A DNA stretch of 64,000 nt from Phoronis australis (taxonomy: Eukaryota > Phoronida > Phoronidae): contig NMRA01000319.1 of assembly GCA_002633005.1 (NCBI GenBank), forward strand, positions 167,546 through 231,545. The letters are read 5' to 3'. The notes below the pieces were generated by a model, which was not told where the DNA came from, made no database searches, and saw only the letters and a list, made by a program, of their open reading frames with translations. The position numbers and the translations under genes were made by a program. Positions within the stretch are counted from its first letter, which is position 1; each line of letters starts with the position of its first letter. Below are positions 24,092 through 36,006 of this stretch, one piece after another.

Positions 24092-26832
24092 AGTGGGAAA
24101 CTAAGCATTTTAATTACATCATATTACGAACCAATGACGTGTGAACAGCAGGTCGTAAACTTAATAACCGCATACTAATTACAGGAGTTGTCGCTAAGGA
24201 TGTCTTGAACGTTCTCGAGGCGATGCTTCGTGTTAGCTCTCTTGTGTATTATGAAACGACTTATGACGGCGGTAGAAGCCACGATCGTAAATGAGGGTTC
24301 ACTGGATCCTATTGAAAGGCGAGCGATCTCTTTTTAATCCTAGGTGCAACTCGGAAGAAATTTGTGGTTTTCCTAGTTCCACGTCGCTTGCTGGCAGAGT
24401 TCAAATAAATCTGAGACGCGATTGTCCCGTAACTGTTGTTAGCCTTTTTAGGTTGCTGCGGTTAGGTTCTCAGTTCGTTTAATGTTGCGATTTATGACAG
24501 ATAAAACCCGTTTATGGGTTTTCAAGCTCCTGAACCTATTGAAAGCCGCCCGTGCTGTTGACTTCGCCTAGTCCTATCGCGGTACAATTCGCAAACAATT
24601 AAGCGTATATTACACAAATCCTGTTTAATAGACCGCGTAAGTGTTGTAAAGATACGAGACAACGCGGAATGAATGGCTTGCAGTCATTGGACAAAGTTTG
24701 GTCACGTGATTGCAATACAAGACTGCTTTAGGGGCGTTCTCACTTGGTAAGGAATTTTATTCAAATTTGCTTGTAATAATGTAGAGGATTTTTTAGAGAT
24801 CTTTGATCTTACTAATGAAATTCCAGCGAACTATGATTTTGATTATTTAAAAACTATCATATTTACAATAAAAGTTGTCGTTATCGGACATGCACAATAC
24901 ATGTATTAGTATGTGTGTGATAAATCAGCTACCAACTAATCCTCAAACGTATTTTCTATGCAACCGGTCGTTTTCTATAACACGTCTGCCTCACAACAAT
25001 CTGTATTGGTGATTCACTTTTGTAAGAAAACTCATATCCGCTTGAATGACTGAAACGCGTATCACTTTTCGACATATTCCTGCCGTTGATTGACATTTCG
25101 TGTCCATAGCGTCGTCTATTGACAACAAGTATTTTGAAATCTCGAGCAAATTTACATTGTAATAAGCGCTGATAAAAGTCATGAGTTACGCGGGAAGGCC
25201 CGTTAATCCTTTGTCATCGAGTCAGAATCAGGTTTGATAAACGTTCGATCCAGCTTGTGGGTGGATGAGAGCTCTAAAACCCCTGAACGTATTGGATAGA
25301 CCAAATAATGATTAGTTGATTCTAATTAGCGCCTGCCGTTTAAAGCGACATCACTGACCAGAAAACGGGTTTTTAGGGATCACCTGCAGCGCAGAATCGA
25401 ACCTACAAAACCTCGTGATCGCATTCTAACGCCCTTCTGGCAGAACTATATCCAAATCGATAAATGGCAAGGTGTTTTAGCGTATATTTAAAAATGGTAG
25501 TCACTGCCTTGATTTCCTAATGTTCGGCAGACAACGGCGATAATCGGCGTTTTGTAATGAAACCATAAAAAGCAAAATGGGTTTTGTTTTACGGCTCTGG
25601 CCAAACGCAATCACTTCGAGAAGTCTATCGGGCCCATCAATGATCCCAAGAATTCGTTTCTGGTCCTAAAAGCGTACAATGTCCCTTTAAAGACCCTACA
25701 GGTAATGTTCATTTTTATCAAGGTCAGAAATTTGTTCACAACTATGGTGTTTCTGAAAACTACTAAAATTTCACCCGAGCTCTGAGAATGAACACCTAAC
25801 TGATAATTACTGAGATGATTTCAGTAAATTATTTCCGTTTTTAAACCTTTTTCAGCAACTGAGACCAAATGTCGGTCATAAAAGTTTTCTTAGTCATTTT
25901 TCATGAAACAAGCTCCAACTTTAGACCTATATTAAAGTTATCAATATTTTGTAAAAAGAGAGAAATTTTGGTGAACTATTTAAAAATTCTTTTTGGTTAA
26001 ATTTCAAAGCGGGTACGATTCCATTATTGCGTGCAAGAAGCGAATATTTGATTTGGACTACTTACCGTTATAAAGTTGGGGTCTCAACTTATTCCCTACT
26101 CAGAGGAGAAATGAATCCTGGGTTGACACAACATTGAATGTTATTATTCCTTGTGACCCTGTTTGTCACGTAAAATGACCCGCCGTGACAAGCCTAGTTG
26201 TTGAGCTTAGTCTCAAGCCAGTTTTCTCGAAGTCCAAAAGGGAGCGCAGAACGCTCTCACTGGAGTTTGCATTTCAGAACACATGATAATGGACTCGTCA
26301 CCCTTTCTTCTCAGATGAGCACAGAAACTTTATTAAGTCTTGTATTGTGAACCCTTCATACCGATTCCAAAAATGTGGTCCAAAAGTACAACTAGTTTTT
26401 TTGCAAATCTGGCTTGTTTGAGGGCCACCTGAAATCGCTACCCAGCAATGCACAATTGCAACAGGGGGCTATCATCTTGAACAAGAGTGCAGCTACAGCT
26501 GAGCAAGTGGTCTTTTTTCATTCTCAACATGTTCACAAATACGAACAAACCACATTCACTTGGCCTACAAGAAATATCTACGTAAAAATATGCCCCAAGC
26601 ATGGCCTATCCCTAGATTTTAATATTTTGAATTGACCGCGGCCGCAGCCTAACTGTTCAGTACCAATAAAGCAGTAACCTGACCAAGGAGATTTCATAGC
26701 CTCGTTAAGTTCGTCCGTGAAAAGTCAATGTCCTGTAGAAAGGAAATTTTTGTTAGTAATTGTTGTAATTCCGTTTCTCTTACAACTAGTTTTGCGACTA
26801 CACAATGCAACTGAAGGGGTAATAAACACGAT
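24092..26832. other. Upstream region of wnt16
   Basis: No exon or transposon motif was seen. An ATTGG (inverted CCAAT) on the minus strand near 24135 is the only promoter-like element noted, and it is weak evidence. Confidence 0.5.
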
Positions 26833-29800
26833 TCTCTAAGTGCTTCGATAGGTGGGTTTGTTTCAGTCTAACAAATATGTCAAAAATGCGTATGCGTCTG
26901 GACTTCCCACACGAGACGAAAATATGACAACGCCAAAGATGACGATGACAGTGTGAGTTCTGTAGCAATGTCAGTGGCAATGGCAATAATGGCGGTGACA
27001 ATATCATTGGAAATGTCCTTGACAACATTCAGTGACAGTTATGGTTTCAATGGCAGTGGCAGAGGCATTTATGATAGTGATATTTATTGATTACAGTCCT
27101 AAAAAGATGGTCTTGAGAGTTCTTTATTTCTATAAATTCCGTTTTAAACTGTCTCTAAATATATTTGTGAAGTACGCTTATGATTTTTTAATCACATCGT
27201 CGTTCCCAGCCAATGAGCCACTCCACGTTTCCTAAGCTAATATGGATTGTTTTCAACTGTCTTAACATGAGATAAATGTCCAAAACAATTACATAAATTA
27301 GCTTTCATACAGATTTTCAGAGACTGTACTACGTATAAATATTAGAAATCAATAATTGGTCCGTAAAAAATATTTTTCTCGCCGAGAATTTTGGTCGAAG
27401 AACCAGGTTTCCGACTGGTTGTACACTAGTGCCACCTATTGTGGATGTGGATGACTTAAAACGAGACTTCAAGATTGTCTTCATCTTTGTTCACAGCACC
27501 AACTGAAGAGGCTACGACTCTATCTTCAATTTTTTATAGGCACGGAAGCTTATTGCGTGCATAAAACATTGCTACACAGGCGTTTGCAGGTCACCTTTCT
27601 ATGATGACGTTAAAAGTTTCTGGCATAAAAAATCACGTTATTTTTGAAAAAAATCACGACTGACCAGAAAAAAGATTAAGTGACTGCAAATTCTGAGAAT
27701 TGCTGACTTTAATGATAAAATTTTTGTTATTTCCGGTGATTTTAAAGGTGAATGGCTTCATCGATTTTCAAATAGGAATTTATGACTCTCAGCTCCTTCC
27801 GCCGTGACCGACAACCTAAAAACAAACGGCCATGAGCATCAGGGCTGTTTTGGGGGGGCAAATTTTCTTCTTACACCTAAATCCATCGTTTCCAAAAATC
27901 TTACAATCTGTAGGAATGTGTCCAAATTTGGTCATTACTGAATTGGATAATGCGCATTCCTAAGGAAACTGTGTCGCTCAGTCATTGAGTGGAAATTGTA
28001 CAATGTCTCTCCATACGCGCACAAAAAGTCCGAAAAATAGAAAACGAGACAACAGACCACAAAAATGCAGATGCACAATTCATAGCTCTGAATTTACCCC
28101 TTTTTCATTTTATTTTTTAAAATTTTTTTAGTAAAAAGTTCACATTCTCAAAAATATGCGCCCCCCATTATTTAGGTTGGTTGCGCGCATGCTCTCTATA
28201 TCGACCAGGAAATTCGTTATCGCCTCAAGCCCTTGAAATCACGAAACAACGCTTGTCTAAGTAAGCTCCTATTGTGCTGTACAGGGCAGCGGCGTGGTAC
28301 ACTGTAGATAAGAGACGCCTTGCGTAATGTTATCGGGAAAAAGAACTGCCTGACGTTTACCAAAAGAAAGGTTGATGTCAGGCTTCTGAAAACCAGTAAC
28401 GTTTGTAATACTGACTAAACGATAGTTGTAATGTAATGCAGATGAATTTTTGACAAATACTGATGAGCTAACATTTTATTACGAAAAAATTTTCAATCAT
28501 AACGAAGTATAACAGAATTAACTAATCTGCCAAATCCAAGATCATACATATCCATGTACAAAAAATAAAACAAAACGAAACAAAGCAAACAAAACAGTTC
28601 AACTTCTGCTCATTTCGTTAACGTCAAACAGCATTTCTGGTTGAATAATGATTATCCCTTTAGGGCAACACCTGTTTTTTCCAATCCTATGAACACGAGA
28701 GTAACCAAGAACTTCGTGAGTACTGGCCCAACGAATGGCCCAAGCCGTCGCATGAGACCCGTAAGCACCAATTTAATAGCTGGAGCAAAGGGCAAAACCG
28801 GGAACAAGAGAGTCATTGCCGCCAAGGACACTGCCGGAAATAATACGAATATTGCTTCACCAAGCTTCTTGGCTACATAGTTAATAAACTCCTCTACAGG
28901 CATACAGCCTTGATGCATCAGTTCCCATTTGCTCCAGATGTCTTCGGCTAGACGNTCTCTAAGTGCTTCGATAGGTGGGTTTGTTTCAGTCTAACAAATA
29001 TGTCAAAAATGCGTCTGGACTTCCCACACGAGACGAAAATATGACAACGCCAAAGATGACGATGACAGTCTGAGTTCTGTAGCAATGTCAGTGGCAATGG
29101 CAATAATGGCAGTGACAATATCATTGCAAATGTCCTTGACAACATTCAGTGACAGTTATGGTTTCAATAGCAGTGGCAGCGGCATTTATGATAGTGATAT
29201 TTATTGTTTACAGTCCTAAAAAGATGGTTTTAAGAGTTCTTTATTTCTATAAATTCCGTTTTAAACTGTCTCTAAATATATTTGTGAAGTACGCTTATGA
29301 TTTTTTTAATCACATCGTCGTTCCCAGCCAATGAGCCACTCCACGTTTCCTAAGCTAATATGGATTGTTTTCAACTGTCTTAACATGTGATAAATTTCCA
29401 AAACAATTACATAAATTAGCTTTCATACAGATTTTCAGAGACTGTACTATGTATAAATATTAGAAATCAATAATTGGTCCTTAAAAAATACTTTTCTCGC
29501 CGAGAATTTTGGTCGAAGAACCAGGTTTCCGACTGGTTGTACACTAGTGCCATCTATTGTGTATGTGCATGACTTAAAACGAGGCTTCAAGATTGTCTTC
29601 ATCTTTGTTCACAGCACCAACTGAAGAGGCTACTACTCTATCTTCAATTTTTTATAGGCACGGAAGCTTATTGCGTGCATAAAACATTGCTACACAGGCG
29701 TTTGCAGGTCACCTTTCTAAGATGATGTTAAAAGTTTCTGGCATAAAAAATCACGTTATTTTTCAAAAAAATCACGACTGACGAGAAAAAAGTTTAAGTG

Positions 29801-31073
29801 ACTGCAAATTCTGAGAATTGCTGACTTTAATGATAAAATTTTTGTTATTTCCGGTGATTTTAAAGGTGAATGGCTTCATCGATTTTCAAATACGAATTTA
29901 TGACTCTCAGCTCCTTCCGCCGTGACCGACAACCTAAAAACAAACGGCCATGAGCATCAGGGCTGTTTTTGGGGGGCAAATTTTCTTCTTACACCTAAAT
30001 CCATCGTTTCCAAAAATCTCACAATCTGTAGGAATGTGTCCAAATTTGGTCATTACTGAATTGGATAATGCGCATTCCTAAGGAAACTGTGTTGCTCAGT
30101 CATTGAGTGGAAACTGGACAATGTCTCTCCATACGCGCACAAAAAGTCCGAAAAATAGAAAACGAGACAACAGTCCACAAAAATGCAGATGCACAATTCA
30201 TAGCTCTGAATTTACCCCTTTTTTCATTTTATTTTTTAAAATTTTTTTAGTAAAAAGTCCACATTCTCAAAAATATGCGCCCCCCATTATTTAGGTTGGT
30301 TGCGCGCATGCTCTCTATATCGACCAGGAAATTCGTTATCGCCTCAAGCCCTTGAAATCACGAAACAACGCTTGTCTAAGTAAGCTCCTATTGTGCTGTA
30401 CAGGGCAGCGGCGTGGTACACTGTAGATAAGAGACGCCTTGCGTAATGTTATCGGGAAAAAGAACTGCCTGACGTTTACCAAAAGAAAGGTTGATGTCAG
30501 GCTTCTGAAAACCAGTAACGTTTGTAATACTGACTAAACGATAGTTGTAATGTAATGCAGATGAATTTTTGACAAATACTGATGAGCTAACATTTTATTA
30601 CGAAAAAATTTTCAATCATAACGAAGTATAACAGAATTAACTAATCTGCCAAATCCAAGATCATACATATCCATGTACAAAAAATAAAACAAAACGAAAC
30701 AAAGCAAACAAAACAGTTCAACTTCTGCTCATTTCGTTAACGTCAAACAGCATTTCTGGTTGAATAATGATTATCCCTTTAGGGCAACACCTGTTTTTTC
30801 CAATCCTATGAACACGAGAGTAACCAAGAACTTCGTGAGTACTGGCCCAACGAATGGCCCAAGCCGTCGCATGAGACCCGTAAGCACCAATTTAATAGCT
30901 GGAGCAAAGGGCAAAACCGGGAACAAGAGAGTCATTGCCGCCAAGGACACTGCCGGAAATAATACGAATATTGCTTCACCAAGCTTCTTGGCTACATAGT
31001 TAATAAACTCCTCTACAGGCATACAGCCTTGATGCATCAGTTCCCATTTGCTCCAGATGTCTTCGGCTACACG
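26833..31073. repeat. 2.1-kb tandem direct duplication joined by a single N
   Basis: Copy 1 (26833-28954) and copy 2 (28956-31073) are collinear and differ only by scattered substitutions and small indels, such as a 6-bp difference near 26887 versus 29010. Both include the LRAT gene 3' end and its downstream DNA. The junction is exactly the single N at 28955, which favours an assembly artefact made of two haplotypes. Confidence 0.9.
28652..28954 (-). pseudogene. Second copy of the LRAT gene 3' end (truncated, probably allelic)
   Basis: It encodes the last 100 residues plus stop of the zinc-ribbon/LRAT protein, almost identical to the downstream gene, with a Val-to-Leu change at its upstream end. 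The copy stops exactly at the N at 28955. It has no upstream coding sequence and is better read as an uncollapsed haplotype than as a gene. Confidence 0.8.
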
Positions 31074-32543
31074 CCTGACGTCAGCACCTGTAAACACCCA
31101 TGAAACAGGCAATGAAAATTCTTTCAAAAATGCTTCCGGGTTTTTGCTACTTAGAAATTTTGCAAACTCTATCAGGCAGTTTTTAAGCCAACCGCTTGTT
31201 ATCGTTCTCCGCCACGTGGTCACGACACCATCCACCATGTCGTTCACTTGATGACTAGCATGCACTTCCTGCTTGCAATGGCGCACAAAGTGCTCGCAGT
31301 TATTCGTTAAAACATTATACTTCCGTTCACCAAGTCTTTCCCCCGCGCGGTGAAGTGAGACAGATGGCGGGAAACAGTCGTTCGGAGGGTAGTTGACGCG
31401 GTAGAGTAGGTCTCTATCGGATACTGTGCACCAGTGGAAACATACGGAAGCCTGCTTTTCTTGAGACCGTGACACCACGGCACACTTCAGACTGGTTACT
31501 ATCCCATCGTCATCATTATTCGTGCTATAATGAACAACCCACATAATCTTCGTCGCAAGGTCTACGTCTACCACCATAGAATGGTGCCAGTAGTCCAACG
31601 CACGTCTATAAAAACACACGTGGTCGCCCGGTTGGAGTTTATGCAGGTCATTGGCGCCAATTTTGATGCGATCTGATTCTCCGGGAGAGTAAAGATCGGT
31701 CCCAATTTTTTCTTCAACATACAAACAGCCATCCGCAAAAGCAGGACACATTAGTTGTTTGGTTCGCGCTTTCTTGTCATAACTGAGGAGGTGAAGGCGT
31801 TTTGCTTCATGCAGGAACTTACAGTAACCATGATCATCTCCCCGTGAACTGCACCCTAAATAATCAGACACCGACACTTCGGAAAATGACTGATGTTGTT
31901 GCGGCACCTCTTTTGCTGTTCCTTGCAAATGTTCATCCGGGAATGCTTCTGAGCCATACTGAATTTTGTCACAAACACCGCACTTTATCCCTTCGTCGTC
32001 GCTGTATACAGCGTCTGGGACATCATTCCCGCATTCGCAAAAAGGCTTGGCGCGAGATTTGGGCTTGTCATTTAAGTCATGGAATAGAGTGGATGTCGTT
32101 TGCAAGCACGCTGGATCGTATTCGCTTACGGAAAGTTGAGAAAAACACTTTGTAAGTTGCAGCTCATCAACTGTTTCCTGGACGTACAGGGACTCAGGCA
32201 TATTTTGAACTTCACCACACATCCCGCACACTATGTCACCGTCGTCGATGAGGGCTAAAAATGTAATATTGCAATTGCTACAAACAATTAGCGTGCGACT
32301 GCCAGGTTCGTTATTTCTCGATGGTGCTTCTAAGTCGTCATTGACTGAATTGATTTCCGGGCCACTGCCTCCACCTGTCTGCGTGGCAAAGAATTCAGCA
32401 ACATATAAACGGTCGTATCTGCTGCCGCATGTTTTGCACTGAACCTGCTCGTTTTCAGTAACAAAGAACGTACTCTCGTCCCCATTTCCACAATAACTGC
32501 AGCTTATGACGCTGATCAAAACTTCTCTTGATGACTCTTCCAT
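30771..32543 (-). CDS. Zinc-ribbon / LRAT-domain / hydrophobic-tail protein, intronless, 590 aa
   Basis: A single 590-codon frame runs from ATG at 32543 to TAA at 30773-30771. Three zinc-ribbon-like Cys sets lie at C15/C18/C36/C39, C88/C91/C106/C109 and C169/C171/C188/C191. Residues about 300-425 look like an LRAT domain (permuted NlpC/P60 papain-like fold). They contain LQPGDHVCFY, candidate catalytic H320/H321, a second His at H338 (VVHYS) and the nucleophile C416 in NNCEHF. Residues about 520-580 hold two hydrophobic stretches suited to membrane insertion. Known LRAT-type enzymes are thiol acyltransferases or phospholipases acting on membrane lipids; whether this one is active is inference. 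I do not recognise the full architecture. A near-identical copy of the 3' end lies downstream across an assembly N. The upstream DNA is rich in kappaB and CRE sites. Confidence 0.85.
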   Translation of the reverse strand: MEESSREVLISVISCSYCGNGDESTFFVTENEQVQCKTCGSRYDRLYVAEFFATQTGGGSGPEINSVNDDLEAPSRNNEPGSRTLIVCSNCNITFLALIDDGDIVCGMCGEVQNMPESLYVQETVDELQLTKCFSQLSVSEYDPACLQTTSTLFHDLNDKPKSRAKPFCECGNDVPDAVYSDDEGIKCGVCDKIQYGSEAFPDEHLQGTAKEVPQQHQSFSEVSVSDYLGCSSRGDDHGYCKFLHEAKRLHLLSYDKKARTKQLMCPAFADGCLYVEEKIGTDLYSPGESDRIKIGANDLHKLQPGDHVCFYRRALDYWHHSMVVDVDLATKIMWVVHYSTNNDDDGIVTSLKCAVVSRSQEKQASVCFHWCTVSDRDLLYRVNYPPNDCFPPSVSLHRAGERLGERKYNVLTNNCEHFVRHCKQEVHASHQVNDMVDGVVTTWRRTITSGWLKNCLIEFAKFLSSKNPEAFLKEFSLPVSWVFTGADVRRVAEDIWSKWELMHQGCMPVEEFINYVAKKLGEAIFVLFPAVSLAAMTLLFPVLPFAPAIKLVLTGLMRRLGPFVGPVLTKFLVTLVFIGLEKTGVALKG

Positions 32544-33895
32544 GCCGGCAGTTGTTCATTAACCACACCTAATTGACACCGATCAAGCCTAACGACTGGC
32601 ACGACTAAGTTAAGTCTATCCCAGTGCCATAGAATTAATTGCTCTGCATAGCGCACTGCACATAATAACCAAGTGCCGTCTGATACAAACACCTCCATCC
32701 GCTTTGACAAATCGCGTTGTGTCTAACCATTTATGAATTACACTCATCACTGGAAATTCCCGGCCGAACTCGAACGGACGGTCGCGATCTTTTCAGCAAG
32801 GATTGTATAGTATCTTTGCTTTTCAGTTCGACGAGGTCGCACTCTTTGAACCGACGGATTGAGTTGGCCGGGAAATCCCATGATGCCACCGCTGAACTAA
32901 AATTATCTGTGACGTCATCTTGTGAGGCCCGGGAATCAGGTTATGCTGAACCATTACCTGGCGACTGAGGCCACCGTTCGGACCCTTGAATTAGCTCCAC
33001 CAAAAACTGAATTAAACGGGAAATGTCGGGTTTGATGGCAGTTTCTTGGACTAAATGGGTAGTGGTTGTCATGAATGCTAAACAGCAGTAGATTGAATTT
33101 GTTTTGAGTTAACTGTTCAGAAATCCGATAGGTTGCTTGTGTGTAGTCTACCGCTATTGGCTGGGGAAATCCCGTGACGTCACAGCTGAGCGCATCCCCA
33201 GCCTGCGCGAGGTCGGTTCCGCAGTTCACTGATCCTTGCATCTCACCAAAAACTGAACAAAATAGGGTGGGTCGGGTTTGATGCCATTTTTGTGGACTAA
33301 CCGGGGAGTGGTTGGAACAAATGATAATCAGTAGTTCAGTCCTTGAATTTGTTTTGAGAAAACCGTCGGTCTAGTGTGCTCTCAGGCAGTCAGTGGCTGG
33401 AGTCTACGTGACTCGGTACAACGGAGTACCGCCGGCGCCATTTTTCAAGTTGAGAGCACATCCTTGTTGAGTCTTGAAATCTTGGCTCAACCCCATATGT
33501 GAACTTGGCTGCATCAATTAATTTTTTTAATGAGATGGCTGAGACTGCTATATGCACAAGCCGGCTTTGAATGACCCAAGGAGGCCAATCATAAATCAGG
33601 TCAATCAGCCACTGGTACTATATTACCCATGGCATGTCGCAATCTTAAGTCAACGCCCGCATGGAAAATCCCGACGTGGGCAGAGTCACAACCGTGAGTG
33701 AGAACTGTCCAGCAGCGGGTGCATGATCGCGGTTATGGCCGTGACCGCGGCGGCCACCGCCTCCAGACCAGGCACTAATGCTTAATGTAGTCAGACTGGA
33801 GTTCGATTTTTTTCTAGCCGCCAGACAGCTACTGCGAACTGGCGCATTCAATTAACACAGCTTCGGCTTGGCGGGAAATCCCGTGACATCATGGC
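32544..33895. promoter_or_regulatory. LRAT gene upstream region with kappaB and CRE sites
   Basis: GGGAAATCCC occurs at 32870-32879, 33164-33173 and 33873-33882; a GGGAATTTCC match on the minus strand lies at 32752-32761. All fit GGGRNNYYCC. Perfect TGACGTCA lies at 32910-32917 and 33175-33182, and TGACATCA at 33884-33891. In the second and third modules the CRE follows the kappaB site by one base. The three GGGAAATCCC copies share flanks (TTGGC before, TGAC nearby), so part of the pattern is repeat-derived. Regulatory function is inference. Confidence 0.5.
32995..33480. repeat. Diverged tandem repeat, two units of about 245 bp
   Basis: Both units begin CACCAAAAACTGAA and share GTCGGGTTTGATG, a GGACTAA...GTGGTTG stretch and TTGAATTTGTTTTGAG in the same order (near 32998 and 33245). 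The first unit contains the kappaB-CRE module at 33164-33182. Confidence 0.6.
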
Positions 33896-34149
33896 AGCTA
33901 GAGCTGAAAACTTGCCCGGGGCGGCAGGGTATCCATGATTGCGCAAGGCTATCTCAATGTGACCTACTTTACGATTACACAATAAAGGCTGGCCGAGAGG
34001 CTTCCGCAATGCTTTGGGAGCCGAAAAACACATAATACTGTCATCTGGTTAGAAAAAAGCTAGAAACTGACTAAACGCTAGGTGACGTGCAGTTAGTTAA
34101 CGACACCGGTGGACGAAAATGTCTGGGGCGCGATGAAGCTAGATATTTA

Positions 34150-34495
34150 AAACGATCCTATTTTCGGATGATTTCAACCGAAGGGCGTACTGTCACCCGC
34201 AAATATATCATTGGCGTCAATCGTGAAAGCCAAAGGCACTGGAACCATTTCAGTTACAAACTCGTACTCCCTATCTCGCAAATTAGACTATTACGGTCAC
34301 GGTTGTGGCGGTCTTTTCCCACACTAGTCTTGCTGTGTAATTCGTCACGATTAAAAGCATAGGTCAAGCTTGCCCGATTTAGCAGACTTTGAAAGGATCT
34401 TTCACATTTCTTCCAAACTTTTGATGGTTGTCAAAGGTTTCAGAGCATTATTTTGTTTCTGAGAACTAGATGGGAAAGTCGACCATTCTAATCAT
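34150..34495. repeat. Dispersed repeat copy A
   Basis: It shares GATGATTTCAACCGA, GGTGG/CGGTCTTTTCCCACA and TGTGTAATTC in order with 53700-54000, plus weaker similarity between. The family is unknown. Confidence 0.6.
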
Positions 34496-35270
34496 TAGTA
34501 TCCAGCGTTAATACTGAGGACAAAACAGGAATTGGTCCGATCCTAAGGGACAATTGAATAAAAATACACGCAAACAATTTACAATTCAATGAGGTCTAGA
34601 TTCATGAATTAATTTATTTAGATATCGAACAAAGTTACGATTGCTCAGTCACCTGTCAGAGGTGACGCATCTAAAATTAGAGTGAAATAGCAACCATGGG
34701 ACCCGGTGATGGGCGGCGCCGGGAGGGAAGGGGAGGGGGTGTGTAAATTTCCGTGACTAACACGGTTAATAAAAAACCTACTTAACTTGATATCATCAAG
34801 TTCTTGACTAACTCATTCCCGATAATGTGATTTTTTCTGTGAGTTGTTTCCCCCCTTTCAAACGTATACGATTCGGCTGCACGAACTGCATTCAACGCCA
34901 GCCTGAGTATTTTTATTAATGATAGTGTTCAGGATGTGAATTCACCTTTATGTGCAGATGATGATGGTAGTTTCTGCCGAAACGCAATAGCTAGGTTACC
35001 ACCCAAGTCTTGTGAACAATGGCATTTTGGAAACGATTTAATTGAGGTAGTCCCACCTTGTAAGTATCTCGAAGTGTTTGTCACACCAAAGTTAGCTTGG
35101 ACAAAGCCGGCTACTAAGGCGTATCAAGATACCAAATCAGCAATAGCCATTATTAAACTGTTTAAAAATACCAAAGTTTATCTCTGTCTTTGTTATTTGA
35201 CCTATTTGATAAATTGGTGTATCCTACCTTAACCAATGTGATGCAGAAGTGTGGGGGTTTGATAAGTATG

Positions 35271-36006
35271 TGTCACGTTGGCAGGTTCGTGTTACAGACC
35301 GGTGCTAATAGCTTTCGGTGCGAAGATTGACTGAAGACTGGTTCGAGTTAATCCTTTATTAATCCCGACCGTACGTTCACAAGCCTACTCAAACAAAACG
35401 TCCGACGTAATGTCTGTTTATGCTCCAGCCAATGCTGTGAAGCCTTGACTTGTGATGAACTTCTGAGATACTTCCAGCAACTGTTACACTCGTTGATTCA
35501 ATAACCTGCTGTCTCTATAGCTGGCTCTCTATTGACTATCGTTGTAACTGCTGATTCTCTTCACTGCAACTCAACTGTAGTTCTCCTGATTAACTTTCTT
35601 GAACTGACTTGATCTCCTGATGAAATGCTGACTTGATCTGACTAACTCAAACCTGTGCTTGTGTATTTATAGCCTAATGCATTGTTCTGGAACTTTACAT
35701 CAATTCAAGCACATTCTAGAACTTTCCTGAATCTACCCAATCATTCTACAAACATATACTAGTCTCTATAATATTCCGGACTGCATTAATCACAGTCATG
35801 CTAGAGTCTTCTAGAAAGTTCCACACTATACTGTAGTAAACAAATTACATCATCACTGTTCTGACCTCAGTCTTCTAGAAAGTTCCACACTATTTTGTAG
35901 TAAACAAATTACATCATCACTGTATTTAACTCGGGGTTATGCCAACCAAACAGAATAACAAAACAAAGCAATGCAAATAAAAACAGTTTCAGTCTATATT
36001 CTGACA
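35271..36006 (-). mobile_element. Solo LTR of an LTR retrotransposon, 736 bp, with 5-bp TSD
   Basis: On the minus strand the element starts TGTCAGAATA and ends AACGTGACA, giving TGTCA/TGACA termini. It is flanked on both sides by GTATG (35266-35270 and 36007-36011), a perfect target-site duplication. A TATAAATA box lies at 35664-35671 and an AATAAA signal at 35355-35360, in LTR-like order. No internal coding region, primer-binding site or second LTR is present. Five-base duplications are usual for Gypsy, Copia and BEL elements; the family is not determined. Confidence 0.88.
35805..35923 (-). repeat. Two 64-bp direct repeats in the LTR U3
   Basis: AGTCTTCTAGAAAGTTCCAC begins at 35805 and again at 35869, and near-identical sequence continues to CATCATCACTGT. 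The repeats lie upstream of the TATA box in LTR orientation, where enhancer repeats normally sit. TTCTAGAA with flanking GTTCC resembles a heat-shock element. Confidence 0.7.

Noticed and set aside
28641-28880. 79-codon plus-strand frame, repeated at 30760-30999
   Set aside because: It is antisense to the LRAT gene 3' end; the duplicate exists only because the block is duplicated.
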